From the NCBI RefSeq assembly GCF_009789675.1, contig NZ_CP046913.1:2852001-2916000 (forward strand): a stretch of 64,000 nt of DNA, given 5' to 3'. How positions within the stretch are numbered: the stretch's first letter is position 1; every line of letters starts with the position of its first letter. The translations under genes were made by a program, and so were the position numbers. Below are positions 1 through 9,564 of the stretch, one piece after another. This DNA comes from Paraburkholderia acidisoli (lineage in GTDB: Bacteria > Pseudomonadota > Gammaproteobacteria > Burkholderiales > Burkholderiaceae). The notes under the pieces were generated by a model. It was not told the DNA's origin. It saw nothing but the letters and a program-made list of their open reading frames with translations, and searched no databases.

Positions 1-278
1 AATACGAGATTGCCCGTGATCTTCGACTGGATCAGCGAAGACGACGAGTTCGCGAAGGCGTTCTGCAGCACGCTCATCATCACGAGACCCGGAATCAGGA
101 AGCTCGTGTATTCGACGCCCGGATACACCTCGACATGGCCGCGCAGCGCGTGGCCGAAGATCGTCAGATACAGCAGCGCGGTAATGACCGGCGCGAGCAC
201 GGTCTGGAAAGCGACTTTCCAGAAACGCAGGACTTCCTTGTAGAACAGCGTGCTGAACCCACCACCCAAGACGCTCAT
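1..278 (-). CDS. ABC-2 type transporter permease (partial, N-terminal part)
   Basis: The first 92 codons of an ABC-2 family membrane permease are visible; the rest lies beyond the left edge. The protein opens with MSVLGGGFSTLFYKEVLRF, then a hydrophobic segment around residues 26-42 and the segment VEYTSFLIPGLVMMS, typical of YadH/NodJ-like permeases. Its ATG overlaps the TGA of the upstream ATPase gene (ATGA), so the two are translationally coupled and should form one exporter. The substrate cannot be told from the sequence. Lipid, polysaccharide or drug export are all possible. Family call is firm, function is open. Confidence 0.85.
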   Translation of the reverse strand, partial: MSVLGGGFSTLFYKEVLRFWKVAFQTVLAPVITALLYLTIFGHALRGHVEVYPGVEYTSFLIPGLVMMSVLQNAFANSSSSLIQSKITGNLV

Positions 279-1201
279 GCGAGACCCTCGACCACTTCAG
301 GACCGTTCATCACCTGCAGGAAGACGTCTTCGAGGTCGGCCTTGCGGACCTCGACTTCTTCGAGCTTGCAACCGTTCGCGCGGCACGCCGCGAGAATGCG
401 TTCGACGTCGTCGTAACTCGCGAGCCGCAGCAGATGCTGCTGACCGTTGACGTTCGACGGATCGACTTCGAGCGCGCGCAGTTCGGCGGGCAGCACGCCT
501 TCGGAGAAACGCACGAACAGCTGCGTACCCGCGAAACGCTGCAGCAGCGAACTGGTGCGTTCGAGCGCCACCACCTCGCCGCGCCGCAACATGGCGATGC
601 GGTCGCACAGCTCTTCCGCTTCTTCCAGGTAGTGCGTGGTGAGGACTATGGTGTGGCCTTCGCGGTTCAGGCGCGAGATGAACTTCCAGAGCGTCTGGCG
701 CAGTTCGACGTCCACGCCGGCGGTCGGCTCGTCGAGCACGATCACGGGCGGACGGTGCACGAGCGCCTGCGCGACCAGCACGCGGCGCTTCATGCCGCCC
801 GAGAGCGCGCGCATGTTGACGTCGGCTTTCTCGGTGAGGTCGAGATTGGCCATGACTTCGTCGATCCACGCGTCGTTGTTGCGCAGACCGAAGTAGCCGG
901 ACTGGAGGCGCAGCGTTTCGCGCACCGTGAAAAACGGATCGAACACGAGTTCCTGCGGCACGACGCCGAGATTGCGGCGGGCGTTGCGGTAATCGCTGAC
1001 GACATCGTGGCCGCGCACGGCGATCGAACCCTCGTTGGCGCGCGCGAGACCGGCCAGAATGCTGATGAGCGTCGTTTTGCCCGCGCCGTTCGGGCCGAGC
1101 AGCCCGAAGAACTCGCCGTCTTCGACCGTGAAGCTGACGCCCTTGAGCGCCTGAAGCTCTTTGTAGCGCTTCTTGACGTTACGGATTTCTATGGCTGGCA
1201 T
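275..1201 (-). CDS. ABC transporter ATP-binding protein (YadG-like)
   Basis: A complete 308-residue nucleotide-binding subunit. Walker A (GPNGAGKTT) is at about residues 36-44, the Q-loop (VPQ) near 81, the signature LSGGMKRR at 133-140, Walker B with catalytic Glu (VIVLDEP) at 153-159 and the switch His near 190. A C-terminal extension after about residue 215 is usual for ABC-2 exporter ATPases of the YadG/CcmA type. It pairs with the overlapping downstream permease gene. It lies 317 bp after the mla genes on the same strand, but a TATAAT box in that gap suggests its own promoter. Substrate unknown; the position after a lipid-transport operon is suggestive only. Confidence 0.93.
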   Translation of the reverse strand: MPAIEIRNVKKRYKELQALKGVSFTVEDGEFFGLLGPNGAGKTTLISILAGLARANEGSIAVRGHDVVSDYRNARRNLGVVPQELVFDPFFTVRETLRLQSGYFGLRNNDAWIDEVMANLDLTEKADVNMRALSGGMKRRVLVAQALVHRPPVIVLDEPTAGVDVELRQTLWKFISRLNREGHTIVLTTHYLEEAEELCDRIAMLRRGEVVALERTSSLLQRFAGTQLFVRFSEGVLPAELRALEVDPSNVNGQQHLLRLASYDDVERILAACRANGCKLEEVEVRKADLEDVFLQVMNGPEVVEGLA

Positions 1202-1518
1202 GACTCAAGCGCCGTTCACTTGGATGACGGCGCGATTTGTGAATGCATCAATGCTGCGGGGAAGACCGGAATTGGGGACGGCTTGCGCGCGATTCCTGCG
1301 AACCGGCGTTGCAAACGTTGCCTGACGCTGTCAAACACGTCCCGGCGACGTCCCGGCGAAACACGCCGCGCCCAAAAAACGGTTGATTATAGGCCAAGTC
1401 GGAAACGCCCACTGACCTGGCAGGGGGAAGGCGCCGGCCCGGCTGCGCGGCATCGTGCCGCTCGAACGCTACGTGTGCATGACGGCGGCACGTACGGCGT
1501 TCGGCCAGGCGACGCGCG
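1202..1518 (-). promoter_or_regulatory. Gap between mlaB and the ABC exporter pair, with a candidate promoter
   Basis: No gene is supported in these 317 bases. On the minus strand a perfect TATAAT lies at 1386-1391. No good -35 box is found at 16-18 bp spacing, so the promoter call rests on the -10 alone. A start near 1379 would give a leader of about 180 nt before the ATPase gene. Confidence 0.35.
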
Positions 1519-1791
1519 TCAATGTCGCTCGTGCAGGAGCGTATCGACGCCGTACGCGCGCGCGAGGGACGCGAGCGCGGGAGGCAGGTTGAGCACGGCG
1601 AGCGAGGCACCGCGTTCGCGCGCGGCACGCTGCCACGCGATGAGTACAGCCAAAGCCGACGAGTCGAATTGCGTGAGCGCCGCGCAGTCGACGGCGGTTG
1701 CGCCCGCCGCGATCTGCGCGAAGCCCGTCGAGAGCGCGGCCTTCGCGCTCTCGTGGGTCAGCATGTTGCCGGTGGCGAAGCGTTCGCTCAC
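1519..1791 (-). CDS. mlaB: STAS-domain protein MlaB of the Mla lipid transporter
   Basis: A 90-residue single-domain STAS protein with the conserved segment VDCAALTQFDSSALAVLIAW, which holds the Asp-Ser-Ser turn of anti-sigma-antagonist-like domains. MlaB binds the ATPase MlaF and is needed for a stable, active MlaFEDB complex at the inner membrane. The start is a GTG at 1789-1791 that overlaps the stop of mlaC (GTGA), which argues for coupled translation. It is the last gene of the mla run. The identification rests on the fold motif plus operon position, which agree well. Confidence 0.88.
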   Translation of the reverse strand: MSERFATGNMLTHESAKAALSTGFAQIAAGATAVDCAALTQFDSSALAVLIAWQRAARERGASLAVLNLPPALASLARAYGVDTLLHERH

Positions 1792-2429
1792 GAGGTCGCC
1801 TTGCCCGAAGCCAGCTGCTGGTTACGCTGCGTGAGGAACTGGATCAGGCCGTCCACGCCGCCTTGCTGGATCTTTTCCTGGAACTGCTGCTGGTACGCCT
1901 GGATCAGCCATGCGCCGAGCACGTTGATGTCATACACGCGCCAGCCTTGCGCCGTCTTGTACAGGCGGTAGTCGAGTTCGATCTGTTGGCCGTTGTTCAG
2001 CACGGTCGAGCGGACCACGACGTCGGTATCGTCCGGGTTCGCGCGGAACGGCTTGTACTGGATCTGCTGGTCGCGGACCTGGGCGAGCGCGCCCGAGTAC
2101 GTGCGGATCAGCAACATCTTGAACTGGTCGATGACCTGTTGCTGCTGCTGCGGGCTGGCCGTGCGCCAGTTGCGGCCCATGGCGAGCTGCGTGGTGCGGC
2201 GGAAGTCCGTGTACGGGAGGATCTTCTCGTTCACGAGCTGGGTGATCTTGTTGACGTCGCCGGCCTGGATCGACTTGTCGGTTTTGAGCTGGTCGAGCAC
2301 CTGTTGCGTGACCGTCTTGATCATCGCGTCGGGATTGCTGGTGTCTACCGTTTGCGCGAAGGCGGTACCGCCCAATCCGGCAAACGAAACAAACATGGCG
2401 AAAAGCGGATACAGAAAGAATTTTTTCAT
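1788..2429 (-). CDS. mlaC: Periplasmic phospholipid-binding protein MlaC
   Basis: A 213-residue exported protein. A signal peptide (Lys-Lys start, hydrophobic core, AFA cleavage site near residue 25) leads into an MlaC/Ttg2D domain, with the segments ILPYTDFRRTTQLAMGRNW and DINVLGAWLIQAYQQQF typical of the family. MlaC ferries phospholipid across the periplasm between outer-membrane MlaA and the inner-membrane MlaFEDB complex. The gene lies between mlaA and mlaB on the same strand and its stop overlaps the mlaB start. Length is normal for the family. Confidence 0.95.
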   Translation of the reverse strand: MKKFFLYPLFAMFVSFAGLGGTAFAQTVDTSNPDAMIKTVTQQVLDQLKTDKSIQAGDVNKITQLVNEKILPYTDFRRTTQLAMGRNWRTASPQQQQQVIDQFKMLLIRTYSGALAQVRDQQIQYKPFRANPDDTDVVVRSTVLNNGQQIELDYRLYKTAQGWRVYDINVLGAWLIQAYQQQFQEKIQQGGVDGLIQFLTQRNQQLASGKATS

Positions 2430-2662
2430 AGCGAACCCTGCAAGTTGGGGATAAGCGCCCCGTTGTGCGCAAAGATTGGAGCCAACGATATCACGCGAGT
2501 GCTATCTCGCCATGTCAAAAACTGCCAGCAAACTGGAACAAGCGTTTCTGCTTGTTACGGTGAGCTTACGTCTGACGACAGCGCGGCCGGCACGCAATCC
2601 GGAACCCGGCAGCGAGCGCCCGGCGCGGCGCCATCACGCCGCCGAACCGGGCCCACCCGCCA

Positions 2663-3682
2663 TCAACGCAAACGCAGCATGCCCGGATAACCGAGGCGCG
2701 CGGGCGGAATCATCTGGTCGCCCGGCACGTTGGTTTGCGAGGCGCCCGCCGCCGGCGTGGCCGCGCTGTCCGGACCTTCGAGCGTGGCCGGTGCGGCGGG
2801 CGGCATGCTCGCCGCCGAGGGCGTGTCAGCACGCGCAGTGCCCGAAGCGGGCGTGGCCGCGGCCGCCGAGGAAGCGGGCGTGGCGCCCTGGGCCGCCGCA
2901 CCCGCGGCCGGCGCCGCGCTACCGTCGTCGCCGCCGTCGTCGTACTTGGGCAGCGGCGCGCTGTCGCCGTAATCGGGCACGCCGCTGTCGCCCTTTGCGT
3001 GACCGTCGGAGAGCAGATAGCGGCGGCGCTGCAGGTAGGTGTTGCGCACGAACGAGTACTTGTCGATGGCCGCGCCTTCGAGCAGATCGCTCGCGCCCAG
3101 CAGGTTCGCGCGCGTGCTCACCACGTTCAGGCCGTACAGGCCCCACGAGAGCGCCGCCGGATCGACATAGCTGAGCGGATTGATGAAGTAGTTGCCGACG
3201 AGGCCCACGCCGTCACGCACCGTGCTCGGGCCGAACAGCGGCAGCACGAGGTACGGGCCGGACGGCACGCCGTAGTGGCCGAGCGTCAGGCCGAAGTCCT
3301 GGTTGTGCTTGGGCAGCTTCGCCGCCGAGGCGACGTCGAACAGACCGCCCACGCCGAAGACCGTGTTGATCACGATCCGCATGATGTCTTCGACACCGTC
3401 GGTGATCTTCAACTGCAGGAAGTTGTTCGCCGCGTTGTAGACGTCGCCGATATTCGAGAAGAAGTTCGTCACGCTCTCGCGAACCGGCTGCGGCGTGACC
3501 TTCACGTAGCCCTGAGCCACGGGCTTGAGCGCGTACTGGTCGACCTTGTCGTTGAAGGTGTAGACCGTGCGGTTGAAGCCTTCCCACGGATCGTCCTTCG
3601 ACGGCGTCTGCACCGTCGAACACCCCGCCAGTGCAAGCGCGGCGACGCCAAGCGTGATGGCGCGCATGCGTGTGGTTGTCAT
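2663..3682 (-). CDS. mlaA: Outer-membrane lipoprotein MlaA (VacJ) with a long Ala/Pro-rich tail
   Basis: The lipobox LAGC puts the lipidated Cys at residue 21. The body has the VacJ hallmarks (DPWEGFNRTVYTFNDKVDQ, FGLTLGHYGVPSGPYLVLPL), so this is the outer-membrane component that removes mislocalised phospholipid from the outer leaflet. The protein is 339 residues, against about 250 for E. coli MlaA. The excess is a low-complexity Ala/Pro/Ser/Asp tail from about residue 230. In E. coli mlaA lies apart from mlaFEDCB; here it sits between mlaD and mlaC, 13 bp after mlaD, so the whole pathway is one unit. Confidence 0.95.
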   Translation of the reverse strand: MTTTRMRAITLGVAALALAGCSTVQTPSKDDPWEGFNRTVYTFNDKVDQYALKPVAQGYVKVTPQPVRESVTNFFSNIGDVYNAANNFLQLKITDGVEDIMRIVINTVFGVGGLFDVASAAKLPKHNQDFGLTLGHYGVPSGPYLVLPLFGPSTVRDGVGLVGNYFINPLSYVDPAALSWGLYGLNVVSTRANLLGASDLLEGAAIDKYSFVRNTYLQRRRYLLSDGHAKGDSGVPDYGDSAPLPKYDDGGDDGSAAPAAGAAAQGATPASSAAAATPASGTARADTPSAASMPPAAPATLEGPDSAATPAAGASQTNVPGDQMIPPARLGYPGMLRLR

Positions 3683-3695
3683 CGTTGTATTCTCC

Positions 3696-4277
3696 TTATT
3701 GGGCGCTCGCGCCCGAAGCCGGCGCCGCCGCCGCTCCGGGTGCCGGCGCCGCGGCCGGTGCGGCCAGCCCCGGTGCGGGCGGCTCCGCTGCGGCGCCGCC
3801 GGACTTCGACGCGCCCGAGTCGGCCGCCTTGCTATACAGGAACTGGCCGATCAGGTTTTCGAGCACGATGGCCGACTGCGTCATCGCGATCGTGTCGCCC
3901 GCCTTGAGCATTTCCGAATCGCCGCCCGGTTCGAGCCCGATGTACTGTTCGCCGAGCAGGCCGGAGGTCAGGATCTTCGCGGACGTGTCCTTCGGAAACT
4001 GATATTGCTGGTCGAGATTGATCGTGACCAGCGCCTGGTACGTATTCGAATCGAAACCGATCGACGCCACGCGGCCCACCGTCACGCCCGCGCTCTTCAC
4101 GGGCGCGCGCGGCTTGAGGCCGCCGATATTGTCGAACTTGAGCTTGACCGCGTAAGTCTGCTGGAACGAGAGCGAGCTCATGTTGCCCGCCTTCAGCGCG
4201 AGAAACAGCAACGCGACAAAACCCAGCACCACGAACAGGCCGACCCAGAAGTCGAGAGCATTCTTTTTCATCGTCAT
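3696..4277 (-). CDS. mlaD: MCE-domain substrate-binding subunit MlaD
   Basis: A 193-residue protein with one N-terminal transmembrane helix (about residues 10-30) followed by an MCE domain: KLKFDNIGGLKPRAPVKSAG, then VGRVASIGFD and GLLGEQYIGLEPGG. MlaD forms the periplasmic hexameric ring on MlaE that receives or delivers lipid. The last 40 or so residues are an Ala/Pro/Gly-rich tail, as in the neighbouring MlaA. Two in-frame ATGs lie two codons apart; the first (4275-4277) is used here. The gene lies 89 bp after mlaE. Confidence 0.95.
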   Translation of the reverse strand: MTMKKNALDFWVGLFVVLGFVALLFLALKAGNMSSLSFQQTYAVKLKFDNIGGLKPRAPVKSAGVTVGRVASIGFDSNTYQALVTINLDQQYQFPKDTSAKILTSGLLGEQYIGLEPGGDSEMLKAGDTIAMTQSAIVLENLIGQFLYSKAADSGASKSGGAAAEPPAPGLAAPAAAPAPGAAAAPASGASAQ

Positions 4278-4366
4278 CCCAATGAGAATCCGTTGCGGCG
4301 GCGCTCAGGCGCTCGCCGCGAGGCTCGCGCCAATGCACGAGCCGAGGCTGATCAACACACTGACAC

Positions 4367-5143
4367 TCAGCTGAACATCAACGCCGTCAGCAGGAAGTCG
4401 AGACCCAGCACCGCGAGCGACGCGTACACGACCGTCTTGGTGGTCGCGCGCGACACGCCTTCGGGCGTGGGCTTCGCCTCGTAACCTTGATAGAGCGCGG
4501 TGAACGTCACGGCGAAACCGAACACGATGCTCTTGATCACGCCGTTGCCCACGTCCTTCCACACGTCGACGCCGCCCTGCATCTGCGACCAGAACGCGCC
4601 CGAGTCCACGCCGATCAGCAGCACGCCCACCACGTAGCCGCCGAGAATGCCGACCGCGCTGAAAATGGCCGCCAGAATGGGCATGGCGATCACGCCCGCC
4701 CACATGCGCGGCGCCACCACGATCCGCACCGGGTCCACCGCCATCATTTCCATGGCGGTGAGCTGCTCGCCCGCTTTCATCAGACCGATTTCGGCGGTGA
4801 GCGAGGTGCCGGCGCGGCCCGCGAACAGGAGCGCCGTGACCACGGGGCCGAGTTCGCGCACGAGCGACAGCGCGACAAGCAAGCCGAGCGCCTGCTCGGA
4901 GCCATAGCGGTTGAGCGTGTAGTAACCCTGCAGGCCGAGCACGAAGCCGACGAACAGACCCGACACCGCGATGATCAGCAACGAATAGTTACCGACGAAG
5001 TGGATCTGCTTCGTGACAAGCCGCGGACGGCGCAACAACGGGAAGAATTCGAGCACGAGGCGCGCGAAGAATCGCGACGCGTGGCCCGCGCCCGCGATCG
5101 CGTCGAGCACGCCGCGCCCAATCGAACTGATGGCGCCAATCAT
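4367..5143 (-). CDS. mlaE: Inner-membrane permease MlaE of the Mla ABC transporter
   Basis: A 258-residue MlaE-family permease with about five hydrophobic segments. Typical stretches are [40 protein letters not shown] and [20 protein letters not shown]. It forms the membrane channel of the MlaFEDB phospholipid transporter with MlaF as its ATPase. Its ATG overlaps the mlaF stop codon (ATGA), so the pair is translationally coupled and made in balance. No anomaly was seen. Confidence 0.96.
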   Translation of the reverse strand: MIGAISSIGRGVLDAIAGAGHASRFFARLVLEFFPLLRRPRLVTKQIHFVGNYSLLIIAVSGLFVGFVLGLQGYYTLNRYGSEQALGLLVALSLVRELGPVVTALLFAGRAGTSLTAEIGLMKAGEQLTAMEMMAVDPVRIVVAPRMWAGVIAMPILAAIFSAVGILGGYVVGVLLIGVDSGAFWSQMQGGVDVWKDVGNGVIKSIVFGFAVTFTALYQGYEAKPTPEGVSRATTKTVVYASLAVLGLDFLLTALMFS

Positions 5144-5961
5144 GAGCGGCCTCCGCCAATGCCGAAGTCCGCGTCGAGCGGGACGTTCGTCGGGTAGTGA
5201 AAGCGGAACGGGCCGTCCGGCGCGCCGTCGATGAACTGACGCACGATCGGGTCGGTGGAGGCGCGCAACTCATCCGGCGTGCCTTCGGCCTGGACGCGGC
5301 CGTTCGCCACGAAATACACGTAGTCGGCGATGGCGAACGACTCCGGCACGTCGTGCGTGACCAGGATGGACGTGGCGCCGAGCGCGTCGTTGAGCGTGCG
5401 GATGAGGTTGGCCGTGATGCCGAGCGAGATGGGGTCGAGGCCCGCGAACGGTTCGTCGTACATCATGAGTTCGGGGTCGAGCGCGATGGCGCGGGCGAGC
5501 GCCACGCGGCGCGCCATGCCGCCCGAAATCTCCGACGGCGCGAGGTCGCGCGCGCCGCGCAGCCCCACGGCGTTGAGCTTCATGAGCACGAGGTCGCGGA
5601 TCAGCTCTTCGGGCAGGTCGGTGTGCTCGCGCAGGGCGAACGCGACGTTCTCGAACACCGACATGTCGGTGAAGAGCGCGCCGAACTGGAACAGCATGCC
5701 CATCTTGCGGCGCAAGGCGTAGAGCCCGTCACGCGACTGCGCGCCGACGTCTTCGCCGCCGAACAGCACCTGGCCGCGCTGGGCGCGAATCAGGCCGCCG
5801 ATCAAACGCAGCACGGTCGTCTTGCCGCCACCGGAGCCGCCCATGACCGCCACCACCTGACCGCGCTTGAAGCGCATGTTCAGGCCGGACAGAACGAGGC
5901 GGTCGCCGTAGCCGAAGTCGACGTCGCGCAGCTCCAGTAGGGTCTCGGAAGTTGGGGGCAC
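5140..5961 (-). CDS. mlaF: ATP-binding subunit MlaF of the Mla phospholipid transporter
   Basis: A 273-residue ABC ATPase counted from a GTG start at 5959-5961. Walker A (GGSGGGKTT) lies at residues 41-49, the signature ISGGMARR at about 145-152 and Walker B LMMYDEP at about 165-171. The GTG is chosen because the reading frame upstream has no family similarity, and because a TATAAT box at 5993-5998 would place the transcript start about 25 nt upstream. It is the first gene of the mlaFEDACB run and drives lipid movement across the inner membrane. Confidence 0.92.
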   Translation of the reverse strand: MPPTSETLLELRDVDFGYGDRLVLSGLNMRFKRGQVVAVMGGSGGGKTTVLRLIGGLIRAQRGQVLFGGEDVGAQSRDGLYALRRKMGMLFQFGALFTDMSVFENVAFALREHTDLPEELIRDLVLMKLNAVGLRGARDLAPSEISGGMARRVALARAIALDPELMMYDEPFAGLDPISLGITANLIRTLNDALGATSILVTHDVPESFAIADYVYFVANGRVQAEGTPDELRASTDPIVRQFIDGAPDGPFRFHYPTNVPLDADFGIGGGRS

Positions 5962-5992
5962 GTGGCTGACAGTCCATTTACACGAAGGCGGG

Positions 5993-5998
5993 ATTATA
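5993..5998 (-). promoter_or_regulatory. Candidate -10 box of the mla operon
   Basis: A perfect TATAAT on the minus strand. Predicted start is near 5986, about 25 nt before the mlaF GTG. The -35 region is poor, so this is suggestive rather than proven. Confidence 0.45.
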
Positions 5999-6152
5999 GG
6001 GCCATCGTGGAAAACCTGCCGTGGCGCGCCCCGCGTATTTGATGTAAGCCTTCCGGCCCCCGCACCCGCGCGGCTGCGCGTGGCGGAACGCCGAATGGCC
6101 ACCCGGCGGGCGTCACGCGTACAGGGCGCGGCGCCTCGCTCGGGCGGGACAA

Positions 6153-7265
6153 TTATTGCGTAAACGCGTTCTGCAACGCAGCAACGGCGGCAGCCGGGTC
6201 GGCGGCCTCGGTCACGGCGCGCACCACCGCCGCGCTGCCCGCGCCGGTGGCCAGCACCTCGGGCAGCACGGCGCCGTCGATACCGCCGATCGCCACCATC
6301 GGCACCACGCCGTCGAGCAGCTGCACGTAGCGGGCGAGGCGCGCCATGCCTTGCGGCGCGGTCGGCATCGACTTGGTGGTGGTCGCGAACACCGCGCCGC
6401 AGGCGAGGTAGCTCGGGCGGAAGTGCAGCGCCGTCAGCATCTCGAAATAGCCATGCGTGGACAAACCGAGGCGCACGCCCGACGCCGCGAGCGCGTTCAG
6501 ATCGGCTTCGCGCAGGTCTTCCTGGCCGAGATGGACGCCGTACGCGCCCGCGGCCATCGCTTCCCGCCAATGATCGTTGATGAAAAGTTGCGCATTGTGG
6601 CGTTGCCCCGCCGCGACGCAGCGCGCGATTTCGTCGTTGAGCGCCGCCGATTTCGGCTGCTTGCTGCGCAACTGCACCGTTTTCACGCCGAAATCGAGCA
6701 CCCGCACGACCCAGTCCGCCGTGGGCAGCACGGGATAGAGGCCGAGCTTCGCCGGGCACGGCGCGAACGGCTGCGCGGGCGCGTCGGGCAGACCGAGCAC
6801 GCGCGGAAAGCGCGCGATGTCCACGGGCCACGCGTCGGCCTGCGCGTCGTCGCCGTCGCGCCAGGCCATCGCCAGCACGAGCGCGTCGTGCGGATCGAAA
6901 CCGCAGTCGAGAAACGCCGCCAGCGCGGGCATCCAGTCTTCGGCGAGTTCGCCTTCCAGCGCGTAGCGCTCGCCGCCCAGATGCAGCGTGACGCGCGCGG
7001 CCTTCGGGTTGTCCGCGAGCGCTTCGATCACGCCCGCGCCTTCGGTCATCCAGCGCGCGATGCTGGCGAGATGCGGCGCGGCGTCGCTGACGACGATCAG
7101 ATCGCCGCCGTTGGGCGCGTCAGGCGCGGTGAGGCAAAGCCGCCACGGCGCGTGCGTGGGCGGCCACTCGCCCAGCCGCGCGCGGATGCGCTCGGTCGCG
7201 GCGGTGAGTTCGTCGGCGGGCGGCCAGAACAGCTCGCGGCTCTTGAGTTGCAGCGTATCGGTCAT
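6153..7265 (-). CDS. thiE: Thiamine phosphate synthase with an extra N-terminal region
   Basis: ThiE joins the HMP-pyrophosphate and thiazole-phosphate halves into thiamine phosphate. The C-terminal 200 residues carry the TIM-barrel signature motifs [31 protein letters not shown] and VAIGGI. The protein is 370 residues, whereas stand-alone ThiE is about 210, so about 165 residues of extra N-terminal sequence precede the barrel. That part is unfamiliar; the segment [12 protein letters not shown] weakly recalls the end of ThiD-type kinases, which is inference. The ATG overlaps the thiG stop (ATGA). It is the last gene of the thi operon. Confidence 0.93.
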   Translation of the reverse strand: MTDTLQLKSRELFWPPADELTAATERIRARLGEWPPTHAPWRLCLTAPDAPNGGDLIVVSDAAPHLASIARWMTEGAGVIEALADNPKAARVTLHLGGERYALEGELAEDWMPALAAFLDCGFDPHDALVLAMAWRDGDDAQADAWPVDIARFPRVLGLPDAPAQPFAPCPAKLGLYPVLPTADWVVRVLDFGVKTVQLRSKQPKSAALNDEIARCVAAGQRHNAQLFINDHWREAMAAGAYGVHLGQEDLREADLNALAASGVRLGLSTHGYFEMLTALHFRPSYLACGAVFATTTKSMPTAPQGMARLARYVQLLDGVVPMVAIGGIDGAVLPEVLATGAGSAAVVRAVTEAADPAAAVAALQNAFTQ

Positions 7266-8080
7266 CGTTGATCTCCATCCTGGTGCCAGAACGGCATGCC
7301 GACGACGGGCGTGCTCGCCACCGCCGCCTCGCGCTCGGCCATCGGCCCGGCCAGATACGCCGCGCGGCCCGCTTCCACGCCCAGCGCGAAAGCGCGCGCC
7401 ATCGCCTCGGGATGCGTCGCCTGCGCGACCGCCGTGTTGAGCAGCACGCCGTCGAAACCCCACTCCATCACCTGCGCCGCGTGCGACGGCAGGCCGAGAC
7501 CCGCGTCGACGATCAGCGGCACGTCGGGCAGCCGCTCGCGCAGCACGCGCAAGCCGTACGGATTGATCACGCCCTTGCCGGTGCCGATGGGCGCGCCCCA
7601 CGGCATCAGCGCTTCGCAGCCCGCGTCGAGCAGGCGGCGGCCGATCACGAGGTCTTCGGTGCAGTACGGCAGCACCTTGAAGCCGTCTTTCACGAGCCGG
7701 CCGGCCGCCTCGATCAAGCCAACGGGGTCGGGTTGCAGCGTGTAGTCGTCGCCGATCAGTTCGAGCTTGATCCAGTCGGTTTCGAACACTTCGCGCGCCA
7801 TGTGCGCCGTGGTCACCGCCTCGTCGACGGTCAGGCAGCCCGCCGTGTTCGGCAAGAGCGGCACGCCGTGGCGCTTGAGCAGATCGAAGAAGCCCGCGCC
7901 CGCCGAGCCGTCGTTCATCTGGCGGCGCAGCGCGACGGTGATCATGCCGGGGCGCGCGGCCGCCATCGAATCGCCGAGCGATTGCAGCGACGGATAGCGC
8001 GAGGTGCCGAGCAGCACGCGGCTCGCGAAGGTTTCGCCGTAGAGCGTGAGCGCGTCGGCGGGAGTTGGGGATGAGGTCAT
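7262..8080 (-). CDS. thiG: Thiazole synthase ThiG
   Basis: A 272-residue ThiG that condenses 1-deoxyxylulose 5-phosphate, dehydroglycine and ThiS thiocarboxylate into the thiazole phosphate. The Schiff-base Lys lies in [11 protein letters not shown], and the later motifs [13 protein letters not shown] and [18 protein letters not shown] are diagnostic. The ATG at 8078-8080 was chosen because the protein then begins just before the family core ([19 protein letters not shown]). It overlaps thiE by four bases and follows thiS by 71 bp. Confidence 0.97.
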   Translation of the reverse strand: MTSSPTPADALTLYGETFASRVLLGTSRYPSLQSLGDSMAAARPGMITVALRRQMNDGSAGAGFFDLLKRHGVPLLPNTAGCLTVDEAVTTAHMAREVFETDWIKLELIGDDYTLQPDPVGLIEAAGRLVKDGFKVLPYCTEDLVIGRRLLDAGCEALMPWGAPIGTGKGVINPYGLRVLRERLPDVPLIVDAGLGLPSHAAQVMEWGFDGVLLNTAVAQATHPEAMARAFALGVEAGRAAYLAGPMAEREAAVASTPVVGMPFWHQDGDQR

Positions 8081-8151
8081 GACAATCGATCCTGGTGTGG
8101 CGCGAGCGCCGGAATGCACGGGAGACGCCGGATAACGACGGCGAGCGGCGC

Positions 8152-8349
8152 TCAGCCGCCGGCCACCGGGCTCACGACGTCGAGCCGGTCGCCCGCCTTG
8201 AGCGCGCGCGCGCCGTGCTGGCCGCGCGCCACGAAGTCGCCGTTCACGGCGACGGCGAACGGCGGACGCGCGCCGTAAGCGGTGAGCGCGTCGGCGACGG
8301 TCGCGCCTTCGGGCAGCGTGAGCGGCTTCTGGTTGATCTGGATGTCCAT
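8152..8349 (-). CDS. thiS: Sulfur carrier protein ThiS
   Basis: A 65-residue ubiquitin-like sulfur carrier ending in the essential Gly-Gly (VVSPVAGG), which is adenylated and turned into a thiocarboxylate for thiazole formation. The start at 8347-8349 gives [20 protein letters not shown], matching the family N-terminus; the upstream in-frame ATG would add unrelated residues. It lies between thiO and thiG in the riboswitch-controlled operon. Confidence 0.95.
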   Translation of the reverse strand: MDIQINQKPLTLPEGATVADALTAYGARPPFAVAVNGDFVARGQHGARALKAGDRLDVVSPVAGG

Positions 8350-8415
8350 ATGAATAGTGTTGGCGACTGACTGTTTAATACGGTGCGGTTTCTGCCGATG
8401 AATCTCGCGCAAGGC

Positions 8416-9564
8416 TCAGGCCGGCTCGTGCGCGCCCTGCGCGTGCAGCATCTCGCCCCAGCGCGAGGCACGGCGCAGCGTCTCGAACGAATCGGCGTCG
8501 GTGACGCGCGCATCGAACAGCGCCTGCGCGACCCGCACGGCTTCGTCGGCGACTTCGGGCGCGATCATGAAACCGTGGCGATACAGGCCGTTCAGGCGCA
8601 GCGTGGACTTGCCGTCCCAGACGAGCGCGGGCCGATGGTCGGGCAGCGTGGGACGGCACTGCGAATTGAGCTCGAGGATGCGCGCCTCGCCGAACGCCGG
8701 ATGCACCGCGAACGCCGCGCTCAGCAGTTCGAGCGCGGAGCGCACGCTCACGGGCGAACGGTCCTCGCCTTCGATCTCGGTCGCGCCGATCACGTAGACG
8801 TCGTTTTCCTTCGGCGCGAGATAGAGCGGATAGCGCGGGTGCAGCAGGCGCACGGGCCGCGTCAGGCCGATGCCCGGCGCGTGCACGCGCGCGACCTCGC
8901 CGCGAATGCCGCGCAGGCCCGGCATGACCGGCTTCGCGCCCAGCCCGCGGCAGTCGATCGTCACGCGCGCACGCGGCAGATCGGTTTCGTCGACGCTCGT
9001 ATGCCAGTGCGTCTGCACACCGCGCTCGGCCAGTCCCGCCGCAAGCGCCGCGAGCGCCTGACGGTTGTCGAGCTGGCCCTCGCCGTCGAGCAGCCAGCCG
9101 CGCGCGAAGCGCCCGGCCAGCGCCGGTTCGGCGGCGTCGAGCTGCGAGCCCGCGAGCGCCATGAAATGGGCATCGGCGAGTTCGCGCGGCGCGTTGGCGC
9201 GCACGCGGCGCTCGAACAGCGGCGCTTCGGTGCGATCGGCGCTGTGCCAGACCACGAGCGTGCCGTTGCGCTGGAAAAACACGGGTTCGGGCAGCTCGGC
9301 CAGAATGCGCGGCCAGCTTTCGAGCGAGGCTACGCCGAGTTCGGTGATGAGCATTTCGGCGACGGCGGCTTCGGCGAGCGGCGCGAGCATCGCGGCCGCG
9401 ACCCACGCGGCCGCTTCGCCGCCCTCGGGACCGCCGCGCTCGTAGAGCGCGACGCGATGGCCCGCGCCCGCGAGGCGCCAGGCGACCAGACGGCCGCTCA
9501 GGCCACCGCCGAGCACGGCGAAGTCGGGCGTGCCGTTCGCGCCTTGCGGAGTGGCGCGGCTCAT
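8416..9564 (-). CDS. thiO: FAD-dependent glycine oxidase ThiO
   Basis: A 382-residue DAO-family flavoprotein. The dinucleotide-binding motif is near the start (VLGGGLSGRLVAWRLAGAG, with Glu at the end of the second strand), and the C-terminal part has NGLYRHGFMIAPEVADEAVR. ThiO oxidises glycine to dehydroglycine for ThiG. It is the first biosynthetic gene after the TPP riboswitch. The ATG at 9562-9564 overlaps the stop of a 34-codon upstream reading frame. It is followed by thiS at 66 bp. Confidence 0.92.
   Translation of the reverse strand: MSRATPQGANGTPDFAVLGGGLSGRLVAWRLAGAGHRVALYERGGPEGGEAAAWVAAAMLAPLAEAAVAEMLITELGVASLESWPRILAELPEPVFFQRNGTLVVWHSADRTEAPLFERRVRANAPRELADAHFMALAGSQLDAAEPALAGRFARGWLLDGEGQLDNRQALAALAAGLAERGVQTHWHTSVDETDLPRARVTIDCRGLGAKPVMPGLRGIRGEVARVHAPGIGLTRPVRLLHPRYPLYLAPKENDVYVIGATEIEGEDRSPVSVRSALELLSAAFAVHPAFGEARILELNSQCRPTLPDHRPALVWDGKSTLRLNGLYRHGFMIAPEVADEAVRVAQALFDARVTDADSFETLRRASRWGEMLHAQGAHEPA

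Noticed and set aside
5962..6831. Upstream extension of mlaF by about 290 codons
   Set aside because: The added protein is Arg/Ala-rich, lacks family similarity and overlaps thiE in another frame. The GTG start at 5961 fits the promoter and family length.
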